DNA of 64,000 bases from Schizophyllum amplum (GCA_007026445.1 VDMD01000001.1:3286001-3350000); one strand, 5' to 3'; counted from the first letter of the stretch, positions 22,704 through 35,706 are shown. The notes: generated by a model not told the origin, from the sequence alone. Made by a program: numbers and translations.

Positions 22704-24166
22704 TTACGCGAAAGAGGCGGCGCTGGAAGAAGGGACGGCGCCAGGCGCGCTACCGCTGGGCATGTCTCCACCAGGAGGCGCACCGCCAGGGCCGCCCGAC
22801 GACTCATTGGCAACACCACCGTCCTCCGTGTACGATGCCGCCGCAGAGATTGTGTACGCGTTGGTGAGGTCGATGCCGAACGCGGTCCAAGCCATGATGC
22901 CCTCCGAAATGTCATCACCGAGGAGGACGTACTCAACGATGGGGTCGATAGTCTCGGCCTCCTGCTCCATGATGCCGTCTTCCTCATTCGTAGTGAGCGC
23001 CTGCGTGTTAGAGCTGTACGGCTCGGTTGCCTCGACCTCGCTGATGAGGCTCTGGTCTGCAAAGGAAGTTAGACATAGAGGCCCGGCAACGGCGTAGACA
23101 CCTCAGAGTACATACCGAAGAACATCTGACCGACGAACGAAACGGTCTCAGACTTGTAGGTGCCGTTAGCGTTCAGGGTACCGTCCGCCGCGGTGTGAGT
23201 CGCAACGTGGATGTGCGCAGTGCTGTCCAGGATTGTCAGTGACTTCAGGCAGGAAGGTACATGTCCGGGCTTACCGGCCAGTGTAGTGGCCGGGGAATGT
23301 CGTAAGCCACTGCGCAACACCATCCTCGTTAGTGGCCTGAATGCCACGGAGGAAAGTGCTGTTCTGTGGGCGCAATTGTTGGCGGTGATCAGATGGTTGG
23401 CAAAGAAACACTCACAAGGTTGCTCTCGTCGCCATTGCCGTTGTTCTCGGCGGTGACACCAGCATACACACCGGTGGAATTGGCTGCGGGGGTTCTCAGT
23501 GAGCGTGTTGCATGAACAGTAAACGGATAGCGTACCGTGCCAGAAGTCGATGTAAATGTCGGAGACTGGCTCGCAGGTGCTGACGTCGATGACCTGGACG
23601 TCCACGTACAAGTCGACACCGGCCTGGTCCTCGCGAATGTCCCAGCGGACGAACTCGCCGTCGACGTCTAAGGCGTCCGTCAGCACAGGACTCCGAAGCT
23701 TATACGAGCAATACGCACAGTAAGGGCCCTCCGTCACATCAGGAGCGAGAATGCAAGCGCTGTTGCCGGCAAAGAGAGTGTCGGCCTCAGTGTTGTTCGT
23801 GACACCCGTGAGGTTGGACTTGTGGTCAGTGTTGAGGACCGTGTCGAAGTCACGCTTATACGGGACGCCTGGAAAGGCCGGTCAGTTGAGATTTGAGAGA
23901 CATCAAACTTGGAACGTACCTCGCTTGAGACCGCGAACAGAGCGAAGGTCCTCCGCGAGGGCCTCGCGACGAGAGACCGAGCGCTCGTAAAGACCACCCC
24001 GCTTGCGCAGCTCTGCCTGGCAGTCACCAAGCGAGCGCTTAGTGGCTCTCGCGAGGTTGTCGCGCTTGATGAACTCCGGCGAGCCGACAGCGTGATGAGG
24101 GTGCGCAGAGCTGAGTCCGGCGAGGGAGACTGCGGCGAAAACAAAGACGGACGGAGCGAAAACCAT
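22704..24166 (-). CDS. Secreted intradiol ring-cleavage dioxygenase-like protein, 381 aa
   Basis: Seven exons: 23920-24166, 23719-23868, 23536-23667, 23416-23483, 23275-23363, 23116-23222 and 22704-23056. They sum to 1146 nt. A signal peptide is clear (FVFAAVSLAGLSSAHPH). The catalytic core starts at DVTEGPYYVDGEFVRWDIRE (first Tyr ligand), then DIYIDFWHANSTGVYAGVT and FPGHYTGRTAHIHVATHT, which carries the second Tyr and both His iron ligands of the protocatechuate/catechol 1,2-dioxygenase superfamily. The C-terminal 60 residues are Gly/Pro/Ser-rich (GGPGGAPPGGDMPSGSAPGA). Secreted fungal members are thought to act on lignin- or plant-derived catechols outside the cell. The neighbouring P450 pair could belong to the same aromatic chemistry, but that is only inference. 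Confidence 0.9.
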
Positions 24167-24257
24167 GATGAATGGGAGCGAGCGTCGAGTCTGATTCCGC
24201 GGAAGAAGAAAGGAAGTGGGGAAAACTTGGTGAGGATCCTCATACCTCCCGTACGCA

Positions 24258-24264
24258 TTTTATA
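24258..24264 (-). promoter_or_regulatory. TATA box of the dioxygenase-like gene
   Basis: TATAAAA on the minus strand, 92-98 bp before the ATG at 24166. Position and sequence suit a regulated secreted-enzyme promoter. This is a pattern match only. Confidence 0.45.
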
Positions 24265-26076
24265 TGAGCTGCAAAAGACCGGCAGACCGTCGGTAGCGCG
24301 CGCGAACGAGGATGCGCAGTTGATGCGTGCATCGGACCGTCTGCACAAAGCAGTGGGTAGAGATGCAAGGTAACAGCCGGCACCCGATAGGACGGACGGT
24401 CTGAATGACGTTCTTGAGTGCCATATAGCTGCTGTGGCGTGCCAGTGAGCTACAGTCTCAAAATCAAACTGCCACAGACTTGAGTGTCGAAGGGTATACC
24501 TACACTGTCTTGAGACTCACAGTCTGCGATGTGCAGTCAGTAACTGGGGAATACTACTGCTGACCGTCAAACCGCCTGGACTAACCTCCAGGCTCCCATG
24601 CGCCTCGTCACAGGATCGTGGGGGACTAGCAGTGGCATGCCAAGCCATTCCGTCGGCAAGTCGCGATCGGCTGCGCAGCGATATAGCCTCACAAAGGACC
24701 TGGCGACCAATGGCGTGCGTCGGATATGGCAACAGACCATAAACGGTGCCGCTGAATGAACTTCGCCGTGCGTTGCGCAAGGGTCCGCAGTCTTGCGCAG
24801 CGAGTGCCCGGTCGCAGCTTATGAACTGCTGCTAGGATGACCTCTAGACGCCATTCTTCTTCGCTGCAGAACGACATGTCCATGCTGCGTGACCTCCGAT
24901 ACTACGCGCTACTGCAGGCTGCGCTATCGTCGATACTAAGAACGCAGGTCAGGACATTATCAGGGATTCGAGTCACCACTGTGGCGTAGGGTTGCGTACA
25001 CTGCAAAGTTCAGAGTGTGTCCACTGTCCAGGGGAAGGTGGCTCTCAATTCGCCCATTTCGGAATCTGCCGGGCCACTCGAATATGGCCGGGCGATGTAT
25101 TGCACTCACTGTAAACAAGATCTAAGTTTGCCACTATACGCTGTCGCGCCTCTCATCACCCTTCGCCCCTGGCTTTGAGGCATTCCTCTCGACCTCGGAC
25201 AGCAGCCAGAATCTGTCGCCCGTGTACTTCACGTACAGTCTCCCTCAGCCGAGCACCACAGATTTCGTCCCGGCCATTGGTTATGTAGATGTACGTGACG
25301 TTGCAGCTATAGATATTAGAAGCTGACAGCGTGTCGAGAGAGCCATCTGATTCAGGTCACACTCCTACCTAAGCTGGAGACGAACTGTTCTGGACTGCTT
25401 CGAGACGCTTGTGACCTTAGAGGAGAACTGGAGGAAGACTCAGAGGTGAGAGCGCGTAAGACGCACGTGGGGTTCATCATTGCACGTGGCACAGCCAATG
25501 TGTAAATACGAGCAAACATGCATCGTTAAGAGACTACTTACCATCGGAAGATACATAACGACAACCAGTAACTCGGTGATTCCGAGCCTGAGACCTGAGG
25601 CCTTACAGTGGTGAGGCAGAAATTATAGCATCCTTGTTCCACGACGCACTAGAAAATGCAGCAAGACGATCGCTAGGTAAAGGAAGTTTCCGCAGGAGGT
25701 CTTGCTATCAGGGCCACTCGCTCTCCCTTTGTTCTTCCTACCCAAGGCACCCTTCGCTGTTTTACCTCCTGGTCGAGGAACCATCACCCGCGGATGCACA
25801 GCTCTCGGACCTCTCTGAAAACACGTCATCACAGCAGGCGCTCCACCACAAGTAAGGTGCATATAGGTCATGGTGGATCTTCAGCCTCGCTCGTCGGGTC
25901 CTGTCTCTATGATAACAAACTTGGTAGCTCTTGGCAGGCAGGCGGGCGAGCCTTCATATAGCGCAAGCACCGCGCGCGCCCCACCCACCATCATCTCCTC
26001 TCATCTCCTTCTTCTGACGACTTCTTCACGACTTCTACGCTGAATCTTATCCTCATCTTATCCTCTGCCTATATCT
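24265..26076. other. 1.8 kb region with possible coding remnant, no supported gene
   Basis: No splice-supported gene. A stretch at about 25148-25290 on the plus strand has coding-like composition (LSRLSSPFAPGFEAFLSTSD when read in one frame). It has no recognisable start, stop structure or family, so it may be a remnant. The last 150 bp are pyrimidine-rich and lead into the GH128 gene. Confidence 0.3.
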
Positions 26077-27318
26077 ATGCGCCACTCGCGCCTCGGCGTG
26101 ATGCAGCTTACAAACACCGCGATCACCAGGTTGGCTTTGCTCGCGCTGGTCTTCGTTCTGTCAACGGGTCGCGTCCTCGCGCAGAACACCTCCTCGACGA
26201 AGGCAGGGCTCGCTTGGGCGAACGGGCGCTATGATAACGTGCGCCAGTTCACGAAAACAGGCAAGGTGTCATGGTGAGTGCTAGAGAAAGCAACAATAGA
26301 GCTGGTGCTCACTCCTCGCAATCGCGCTAGGTACTACACCTGGAGCCCCAGTCCAGTGCGCAGTATCGATCTCGAATTTGTGCCCATGTATTGGGGCGAA
26401 CGACAGACCGACGAGTTCTCGGAGTCCATAAACGACACAATCGACGACTACGATGTATCGCACATCCTCGCCTTCAATGAGTATGTGTTCGAAATTCTTG
26501 GATTCCAGTCCCCTTCTGAGTCCGCATCCAGACCTCAGCAGTCAGGCCAAGCCGACATCAACGTGACTCGTGCTCTCGAGCTCTGGACGCAGTACCTTCT
26601 GCCCCTGCGCGACGCATACGGCGTCCGGCTCGGGAGTCCCGCGCCTACGAGCGCGCCCGACGGCATGACCTGGCTGCAGGACTTCTGCGACGCCATCGAT
26701 GATGCCAGGGGAAGCGACGGGTGCCCTGAGGTCGACTTCCTCGCTCTGCGTACGTCGTCTAGACTCCGTCGTTCGTCGCCCTTCGCTTACATGCCCTCTG
26801 CAGACTGGTACGACGTCGACGCAGACAACTTCAAGGCGTACATGGAGAATTTCCACAACGCCTTTCCCGGCAAGCCTATCTGGGTCACTGAGTGGTGGGT
26901 GCCACGATCTCTTGACTATGTCTCTCCGGACACGACTTACGTACCATCAGGGCCTGCCAGAACTTCAACGGGGGCGCGCAATGCTCGTATGCCGATGTCG
27001 TGAACTTCCTGAACGAGACACAGGGCTGGATGGACGAGACGGAGTGGATCGAGCGGTACTCCTGGTTCGGTGCGATGCGCGACCTGCAGGGCGTTAACAC
27101 AGTGCGTCACCGCGTCCTTCGTACGCCAAGGCCCATGCTCATTTTTCTTGCAGGATAACGCGCTCTTGGACGAAGACGGCGACCTCACCGACCTTGGCCA
27201 ACAATACATCGGCGAGGACCCAGCGGACCCGAATGACGACAGCGGCGCACGAGCGCTTGTCCCAGTCGCTCTGTATGCACTCGCTGCGTTCTGGCTATGC
27301 CAAGTCGCCGTTGCATGA
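26077..27318 (+). CDS. GH128 glucan endo-1,3-beta-glucosidase (Asl1-like), 323 aa
   Basis: Exons 26077-26273, 26331-26480, 26532-26749, 26804-26894, 26951-27101 and 27154-27318 sum to 972 nt. An N-terminal signal peptide (LALLALVFVLSTGRVLAQ) is followed by KAGLAWANGRYDNVRQFTKT. The two catalytic glutamates of GH128 lie in HILAFNEPQQSGQADI (acid/base) and FPGKPIWVTEWACQNFNGG (nucleophile). SPAPTSAPDGMTWLQDF is also typical. The hydrophobic tail after DPADPNDDSGARALVP suggests a GPI anchor, so the enzyme probably works in the cell wall. The 51 bp intron at 26481-26531 has no stop codon and keeps the frame when unspliced. I spliced it because only then does FNEP align with the family. Confidence 0.88.
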
Positions 27319-28011
27319 AGCTCAGCCTGAGCGTCACCTTTCTCAAGGATCTGATACCATATGTAACCCACTAGTGATACCACGCACGAACTCGGAAGAA
27401 AAGGACACTGTACTACCTCTGATACCCTACTTACCGGCCAACTGTAGCCCTCCCATGTAATCACCTAGACCACCCGCGCCATCTTGCGCTCAGTTATACT
27501 CACTCACCGTGCAACGAGATACTCCGTCCTTCATCCGCGCTTATTGAAGTCCACACCGAAGAGAGAGTTTGAAGGATTTGATAGAGAAAAATATATACTA
27601 ATACTGTTCAGCTGTACAACGCACACATGCTACATGGAGTACGGAGGAATGGGACGATGCAACACAGCAAATGATATCGAGATGCTAAACAGACAAGGGT
27701 CAAGCGGGGATGGTAGGAAGGGGGAGTTGGGTGTAAGGGCAGGCAGTGATACCACCCACGTAGGTGATACCAAACCGAATAGGAATACGCACGACATGAA
27801 TGTATTACAGTGACGCGAGCGCGCAGGAGGTAAACAAACAACCGCCCAGAGAAAGAAACAAGGGAGCAGGTGAAGAAGATGGGAGGGAAAATGGGGAAAT
27901 AAGTGAAACAACAGGGGATATGCCGCGTCCGCGAGACGCGAGGGAAAAGGAGTGTGGGAGGCTGTGGGTTGAAATTATGCGAGTTGAGCGATAGTACAAG
28001 CAAGAAAACAG
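27319..28011. other. Convergent 3' region, purine-rich
   Basis: Between the GH128 and CCR4 genes. The plus strand is unusually rich in A and G at 27690-27960 (GAA, AGGGG runs). No coding exon was found; it probably holds both 3' UTRs. Confidence 0.4.
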
Positions 28012-30284
28012 CTACAGTCCGCGCAACTGCTTCACGCGGAATTGCGCGAGGATGCACAGGTGGCTGTACGGGAGGCCGTTAGCGTCATTGTCAGCTAGGT
28101 AGAGAGGAAAGGACATACTCAGACGGGTAGTGAGCGTTGGGGAACCCAACGACCTTCTCCAGGTACGACTTGTCCACCTCGCCAAGGACCTTCTGCACCG
28201 CGACCGTCGGCGTCGAGTACCAGATGTAGTCGATCACGCCCTGGAAGCTCGGCGTATAGTTCGTCATCGGTAACAACTCGCCAAACGCCGGCCCCGGCAG
28301 CGCGTACGCCGATCGCAGCCCAAAGCGATGCCGCATGCCCTCGTCCGTGTACCGCCCGTACTTGTGCCCTAGGAAGTCCGGGTGGTCCGGCGCGAGCGTC
28401 CCCGCGGACAGGAACTCGTACACGCCTGACCGCGGCACACTGTTGTAGTCTCCGCACACGATCGTCGGGATCTTCGTGCCGTCGGAGTACGTTGGCGGCG
28501 GCGCGCCGGTCTCGGTGGCGAGTGGCGGCGGGTAGCGAGCGAAGCCGTGTGCGATCTTCTCGACCTCGTCCATGAGCATGCCGACCTGGACTAGCTTGAC
28601 GTCGCAGAAGTCGGCGGACCAGAACATGTGGGCGTTCGCGACGATGACGCGCGAGCCGGTCGTGCGGTCTTCAAAGCAGCAGACGATGGCGATGTACTCT
28701 TTGTTGAAGAGACGGTTGAACATTGTATCGGTCTTGATGAAATCCGACCGTTGCATCGCGACTGCATGCAATTCGATCAGGTGCTTCTCCACAAGCTTGA
28801 ATCTGGGATGATGTGAGCGGGAAGCCAGCGTACAGGACCCAACCATACGTACCGATCAGACTTGAAGAACGTTGCACACCCGTCTACGGAGCGACGCTCG
28901 GCATCACCCATCGTTCTTGCTTTCGGCTTTGGCCAGAAGACAGCCTCGTACCCGTTCTCCATCATGTGCTTCAAGAAGTAGTCCTCGAACTGCCCTACAT
29001 CAATCTCCTGCAAGCAGACAAACTCGGCATCGTGACTGAGGATCTCGTGTAGGATCAACTCCTTGCGGTAGTCCCACGACAACGCCCAAGCCGGTGTGTA
29101 CCCGTACAACTTCTCCGTGGCGTACTTGTCGCAGAGGATGTTGTAGCACAGTACACTGAACGTTTCGCTGTTGTAGTCGGAGATGGGGTCGGATGGTAGG
29201 CTGACGTCCTTCCATTCGCGATCTGGCGGTGGAGCCGGTACAGGGCATGAATCGCGCAGGTATGATATGAGCGCTGCCGACCCTTCCTTCTGAATGAGAG
29301 TCTTGTAGGTCGAGTCCAGAGGGTTTCCTTCGATACCCAGGGTCTTCAGTTGGTGTAGCGTGCCCAATTCTGGCGGGAGGTTGGTGATCTGGTTGTCGAA
29401 GAGGTAGAACTCCTTCAACGCCGTGATCATCCCCAGTTCCGGTGGTATGGAGGTGAGCTGGTTGCCTGAGAGGTCAAGAAGCTCGAGATGTCGCAGTTTG
29501 GATAGTTGTGGGGGTACGGATGAGAGGCTGTTATGGTTGAGGTAGAGGGCGGTAAGGAATGTGAAGGAGAAGAGGCCGGATGTAGGCGGAAGGTTCTTGA
29601 TCTGTATGCCGCCCATGTCGAGGGAGTTCCAAGCGCCTTGGGGTGGACGCGCGGCCGTCGGGCGTGGCGTTTCCTTGACAGGTGCAGCAGTAGAGGAAGG
29701 ATGGTTCGCCTGACTGCTGGGTGAAGTTTCTGCAGGATTCGGCGTGGCACGACCATTCGTCTCCGCGGCCTTCCCGTTTATCTCTGGAGGTACTTTGACG
29801 AGATTGGGGTTGGTAATCGGGACAGCCGACCTGGTGACAGTTCTTGAGGCGATTGCGTTCGCTCTTGCTCGATGATGCGGAGAGCGCGAGGAGCGTATCA
29901 TCTATGTGTACCGTTAGATGTGTGGCCCGGCAAGCGGCGCATGACACGCACCTCATACTTGATCAGCTGCTGGGACCAGTGAGGAGTCAAGAGTTGGCTG
30001 GCCGGCGATCCAAGGGGGAGCTGGTTGACGTTGGGAGGCGAGGGGTAATGAGAGAGGGAGGTCTGATGGTGATGATGTTGTTGTAGCTGGTGGTGGGGGT
30101 GCATCATCTGTGGCAAGGATCCGTTCGTAAAGAGGCCGTAGCCCGGGGAGGTGGGCGGAGGGCCACCAACCCCAGACTGGCCAGGCGGACCGAGGACAGG
30201 ATGGTGCTGACGCGACCATGGGTTCTGATCGTGGTGGTTGGGGAGTTTGTGGGCGATGCCGGGGGACTGTTGTGAATAATACAT
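28012..30284 (-). CDS. CCR4: CCR4-type deadenylase (LRR plus EEP nuclease), 705 aa
   Basis: Exons 29952-30284, 28853-29901, 28119-28802 and 28012-28063 sum to 2118 nt. The N-terminus is rich in Gln, His and Pro (HHQLQQHHHHQTSLSHYPSP). Leucine-rich repeats follow at about 225-310 (FLTALYLNHNSLSSVPPQLS, HLELLDLSGNQLTSIPPELG). The exonuclease/endonuclease/phosphatase domain has SVLCYNILCDKYAT, then AEFVCLQEIDVGQFEDY (catalytic Glu), IVCGDYNSVPRSGVYEF and NAHYPSDHLCILAQF (catalytic Asp-His). It shortens mRNA poly(A) tails as the catalytic subunit of CCR4-NOT. The last 52 bp exon was chosen because it alone restores the essential DH motif. The translated start is the ATG at 30284. Confidence 0.94.
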
Positions 30285-30776
30285 CACATGTAGGGGAGGG
30301 CGGAGGCAAGCGAACGTCGTCCAGAGTGCCCGTCAGGTTCCCGCGCTGATCTGTATGTTTTCGAAGGGTCTGATGTCGCAATGGCAATGGTATTCGCGCG
30401 TTCGAATGTTCTTGGATCTCTTGCGAAAGCGCGGTCCAGGGAAACGACGAGGAGTTGATGATTGTTCTCGACAAGCGGTGCGCTGGGCCCGCCGGCGTGA
30501 GAACTCGTCATCCATCACGTGTTTCGTCGAGTTCGTGGCGCCGCCGGACTCTGATTTTTGCGCGTCTGGGGCGTGCGTGTGTTCGTGCCCTCGCCTCGCT
30601 CCCGCGCGCCTGCATCCGCCGAGCGCGCAGTTTGTGGATTCTTGTCGCCGCTCTGCTCGGGTCAGATCAAGCAAGATGTGCTGCCCCGATCCGTTCTTCG
30701 CCTACAGTATTTAATCCATCGTACCATCCCAGATTCCAATCATCGAATCGTACGCTCTCCCTTGCCTCCGCCCACC

Positions 30777-32084
30777 ATGTCACTCTACCAGGCTACCGCG
30801 TCTGCACCCGTCAACATTGCCTGCATAAAGTACAGAAAACCCTCTGCCGCCCGCTCTCGCCTCTGACCGAGCTCTAGGTACTGGGGCAAGCGCGACACGA
30901 AGCTCATTCTCCCGACGAACTCGTCGCTGTCCGTCACGCTCGATCAAGACTATCTCAAGTCAACGACAACGTCTCGCGCAGACCCTTCCTTCGAGAAGGA
31001 TCAGCTGTGGCTGAATGGCTCCGAGGACGAGATCAAGCCCGGTAGCCGTCTCGAGACGTGCATCAAGGAGATGAAGCGCCTCCGAAAGCAGGAGGTTGAG
31101 GACAAGGATCCCTCCGCACCCAAGGTGAGCATCGCGTGAGTACTCCCCATCTGTACTGACCGTATGCAGCTGTCCACGATGCACGTCCGCATCGCGTCGT
31201 ACAACAACTTCCCTACGGCGGCTGGCCTCGCGTCCTCCGCCTCCGGCTTCGCAGCCTTGGTCTCCTCCCTCGCCGCCCTTTACGCTCTTCCCGTGTCCCC
31301 CTCTACCCTGTCCCTCATTGCCCGGCAGGGCTCTGGCTCTGCATGCCGCTCCCTCTTCGGCGGCTTCGTCGCATGGGAGATGGGCACTAAGGCAGACGGC
31401 TCGGACTCGCTCGCCGTCGAGGTCGCCCCGCAATCGCACTGGCCCTCCTTGCACGCCATCATCTGCGTCGTCAACGACGCCAAGAAGGGCACCTCCTCCA
31501 CCTCCGGCATGCAGCGCACCGTCGAGACGTCCCCGCTCCTCCAGCACCGCATCAAGCACGTCGTCCCGCAGCGCATGGCCGATATCTCGAAGGCCATCCT
31601 CCAGCGCGACTTCGACAGCTTCGCGCGCATTACTATGCAGGACTCGAACCAGTTCCACGCCGTCGCACTCGACACGGACCCACCCATCTTCTACATGAAC
31701 GATGTTTCGAAGGCGATCGTCGCGCTCGTCACAGAGTACAACCGCATCGCGATTGAGAAGACGGGCAAGCGCAAGGCCGCGTACACCTACGACGCGGGCC
31801 CCAACGCGGTCATCTACGTCGAGCAGGAGAACGCCAAGGAGATTGTGGACATGATCCTACAGTACTTCCCCGATGCCGCCGCGAACTTCAAGGACGTGTT
31901 TGGGCTGTACGCCAACGACGCCAAGAAGGGGGCCGTTATCCCTGGCTTCAACGAGGCCGTGGCGCATAAGTGGGAACAGGGCGTCAAGAGCATCATACAC
32001 ACGAAGATCGGCGACGGTCCGCGCACGTTGGGCGAGAGCGAGTCGCTCCTCGGCGCTAACGGCATGCCGAAGACGCTGGCATGA
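30777..32084 (+). CDS. MVD1: Mevalonate diphosphate decarboxylase, 404 aa
   Basis: Exons 30777-30829, 30878-31124 and 31170-32084 sum to 1215 nt. The first exon MSLYQATASAPVNIACIK joins to YWGKRDTKLILPTNSSLSVT, the universal N-terminus of the enzyme. The GHMP kinase-fold ATP loop is ASYNNFPTAAGLASSASGFA. The SGSACRSLFGGFVAWEMG and AYTYDAGPNAVIY motifs hold substrate and catalytic residues. It converts mevalonate diphosphate to isopentenyl diphosphate in the sterol/isoprenoid pathway. It is full length with no oddities. Its 3' end converges on muskelin. Confidence 0.96.
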
Positions 32085-32306
32085 ACAGGGCTGTTGGAAA
32101 CAGGGAAGACCGTCGGTGATCTGTACTTACATAGAGCTTGGTTGACTGCAATGGTGGTAATGGCATCGGATAACTGAAATCGCACAGCGTGATCTAATCA
32201 TGCGCCATTCTTTCCGATGAGTTGATTCCAGTATCACAAATGGTCCATGGACGGTGGCACTACAATTACAAGAGTGAGGATGATTGGGAAGAGTATGAGG
32301 GGGACC
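32085..32306. other. Short convergent 3' spacer
   Basis: 222 bp between MVD1 and muskelin stop codons. No feature seen. Confidence 0.4.
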
Positions 32307-35300
32307 TTAGTCCCAATCATCCGTACTCCTGCCTCCCAGTCCCGGAAGATCGACGAGGTCGAGCAGGTTGCCTGCCGGCTCCTTCGCATCCTGATCAACA
32401 AACTCCAGCAGACCCTCAAACACGGCGTTCCGCTGCTCGAAGGTGCGAGCAGAGATGGCCTTCCCCGCTTTCTCGGCCGCGTCCGGTTGGCCCAACATAT
32501 ACTCCGCGCTGACGCTCAGCCGCGGCGATTCTCCTCGAGGCGCTGATGATTCCGCTTGAGGCGCTGACGATCCCGTTTGACTCGCTGACGACCCTGCCCG
32601 GGCAGAAGCGCTCGATTCTGAGTCGGCATCTGATCCACCGTCTTCGTCCGCCCGAAGTCGTTTATGCGGGGGCTCCGATGGTGGCTCCAAGTCGGGCGAC
32701 GGCGGCACAAGGATGCACGTCAATAGCGAGCGGAATTGCTCGGCCTCCTCACGGTCGGAGTGGTCCACCACCGTCGCCAGCTTGCTCTGGAGAAAGGCCA
32801 GCGACTCGATGGCGGGCTGAGTATTGCACATCTCGCGGAACCTGGGGATTTGCCGTTAGGGAAGCGATGTTGTGTAGTCTGTTCTGCTCACTGCTGGCGC
32901 CGGGTGAGGAAGCGACCGCGACGGACAACTTCTGACGACGCTGGGCTGATAGGCCGACACATTAGTCTCGTATAGGACTTGGAGCGTCAAGATGCGCACC
33001 GAACTAGTTTCATCGACCAGAAGTCATCCAGTCTTTTCTCCTTCTCGCGGTCCCTTTCGCTGTTATTCTCGCCATCGTCGACTACGTCGCCGCCCTCCGA
33101 GGCATGTATATTGTCCGCTTCTTGCTGTTCCGGGTTCGTCGCCGCGGTGGACGGCGACCCGTTACCGCCATGCATGTATATTGTTCGTGTGCTCGCGTCG
33201 TACACCAGTTGGTGGGCATATCGTGGTATAGGCTCCTGCGCTGCGACGTCTCCTTCCGAAGTCGAGCGAGCCAACGGGGGCAAAATGCGTGTCCATCTGC
33301 CTGCGCGCGATCCGTAGTGGTAAACATAATAGGGTGACGACGTCGACAGAACGGTCTGGGAGCCCTGCGAATTGTGCGGGCGTACCAGACCACAGATTCT
33401 GCAGATAGCATTGAGTAAGTCGCTAGAGCAGTTGGCGTGCGACTTACACGTAGATCTCTTTGAGTGTGGGGTCTATGGCAGCGCGTTGCGTGAAGCAAGG
33501 TTCCGGCCCTCCCGAAGTGGTGAAGTTGGAGTACAGCTCGCTGGCGCAATTGGCCTTGATGTCGTATGCATACATGTCGGATAGGTATTTGCCATCGCGT
33601 TGGCCTCCCATGATATACAAGGTCTTCGTATCGGGATCGAGGACCATCGAATGTCCTGATAATCCTATGAGCATCTGTGCATCCCGCGCCTGATGTTCGT
33701 CCACATACCAAAACGAGAGGGTATCAATGCCGTCCCTGAGCTGTCGGCTGGTCTGTACGGGGACGAGCTCAGAAAGCAGATTTTCGAGTGGTACCAGAAC
33801 TCACTGCAATGTAGTCCACTTAGCCAGTCGAATGTTGTAACTGTATAGTCCAGAGTAGCTGTAGTTGTTCCAGTCCCCATTGATGACCCGTCCGCCGAAC
33901 ACATATATGATCTGCGAATCGGGATCGATGACCATCTGGTGATCATACACCAGGGGAGGCCCGCCTATCGTCTTGACAAGACGTCAGCTCCATAACCAGC
34001 ATTGAAGCGTGAAACTCACCGCCGTATCCGGCGACAAACAGCGCCATGTCCCTGTCTCCTCTCCGCGAGTATCGAAGCGATAAAATTCCGAGAAATATGG
34101 CCTGCTAGTTCCCGACGTCGGCGCTGCTCCTGCTGACGCAGTCGCAGACGCACTCCCACTGACATCTGGTGGGACAGTGTCCGCGCCACTGAGCTTTCCC
34201 AGCATATATATCGCACCCGTTCGTCGGTCAAAAATCATCTTGTGGCAGGAGCGCGGTCCTGGCTCGGGGCCATCCTTCAAGCCGGCGCTAATCATACTCC
34301 ACCTATCCTCCGCGATGTCGTATACCCAGAAGTCGGCGAGGCTCCGGGATCCGTCCCATCCGCCATGAAGATAGATCTCGCGACGGTCAGGGTCGAAGCA
34401 CATCGCATGCCCCGCACGCTGGGAGGGTATGTCGCCATCGAGATCTGCGCCCTGCAAACGGTCCCAGAGTGCATGAGGCTGGCAGGAGTACAAGTAGGCG
34501 TGAAACAAGCTAGCATCGGCCATCTGCTCCAAGAGGCGCTCCGAGGTCTCCCAGTCGCCGTCGAGGACAACACTCTTGTGTAACTGGCTAACGAGAGGGT
34601 GCTCTGTCTGCAGACCGGCGCGAGAAATTATGGAGTCATAGGGGGTCAAGAATCGCCGTTGACGCAGATGCTTGAGGACATGTCGAAGCACCGTGGTTTC
34701 TCGATACTGGTAGCGCGTCAGCGAGACTCACGTAGACATTTTACTCTAAATCGCTTGCCTCTTCGTAAGCCATCTGCACCTGCCGCACGTACGCTTCGTC
34801 GGAGATCCCTGTCATGGACACCTTGTGTAAGATGAGACGAATTGAAGACCAGCGAAGGTGTTAATGAGCTCACATGCCATATAGATGTATTAAAGTGCGG
34901 ATTGTGCCCCGAGAGCGGCACGATTTTGACGAACAGCGTTGGGAAACTGAGACCAGCATTGTTGGTGTGCTTCACGGTAAACGACTCCGACATGGAGTCG
35001 TTCTTCAGGCTTGCATGTAGGACTCTGGTCATGTTGTCTAGCGAGGTTCCTACGAGAACAGCGAACTCCTTCATGTTGCACTGATGGGCTATGATGGTGT
35101 GAGCGAGTGGAAGGCTGGTCAAGGGCGGGCAGCGTACCTTTATGAAACTGTAGCAGGTATCACTATCAGTCCGCGACATATGGCAGGCGTGGCATAACTA
35201 CCTTGCCGAAAGTGATGCTCTCTGCATCGCGTGCTCGTCAGTAAGGGTGCATACATGGAATGTATATGTAGCTCAACTGAGGACGGCGGGCGAATCAAGT

Positions 35301-35488
35301 CGCAATATGAGCCACTGTTTGGAAGGCCCCGAGCGGGTCGCCCCGCTCCACCGGCTGCTCTGGTCGGCGGGGTTGTCGATGAGGATGTTCTGTGCGACGT
35401 AGTTGCCGCTATGCGAGGAGCTCCTTTCGATGTGATATTGCAGAGGGGCGGAGGACGGCTCGGAGATCAGTCGTTGATGCGCAGACAT
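32307..35488 (-). CDS. Muskelin orthologue (discoidin-like, LisH-CTLH, kelch)
   Basis: Multi-exon gene. The N-terminal domain is diagnostic: ILIDNPADQSSRWSGATRSG, then WLILRLDSPAVL, SITFGKFHK, CNMKEFAVLVGTSLDNMTRV, and LFVKIVPLSGHNPHFNTSIW. A LisH/CTLH region follows (TTVLRHVLKHLRQRRFLTPY; HKSVVLDGDWETSERLLEQM). Kelch blades come next (EIYLHGGWDGSRSLADFWVY; IIYVFGGRVINGDWNNYSYS; TLYIMGGQRDGKYLSDMYAY). The C-terminal region MCNTQPAIESLAFLQSKLAT corresponds to the conserved muskelin tail, followed by a Ser/Ala/Asp-rich insert. In animals muskelin is a subunit of the CTLH/GID E3 ubiquitin ligase. Start is ATG 35488. Several exon ends are approximate, but the order of domains leaves little doubt. 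Confidence 0.9.
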
Positions 35489-35706
35489 CTTAGTGCAGCG
35501 ATCCTGCACACACCAGGGCGGTGGGGTGGATTCAGGGAGGGAGGTTCACGAAGGCGAAAGACAAGCGCGGAGCAGGCGCGTGACGTGATGTCGGCGACGC
35601 GACGGGACGCGCACGTGCATTGTCTGAAAAAGGAAGGCATTGTATTCTCAGCCTGTCCCGACAGGCCCTGACTATTGCTCCCTAGAACGTTGACATATGG
35701 TATATG

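Noticed and set aside
26481..26508. A 28 bp 'intron' in the GH128 gene (GTATGT...TTCCAG)
   Set aside because: Too short and it breaks the frame. Using the next acceptor gives a 51 bp intron and the family motif FNEP.
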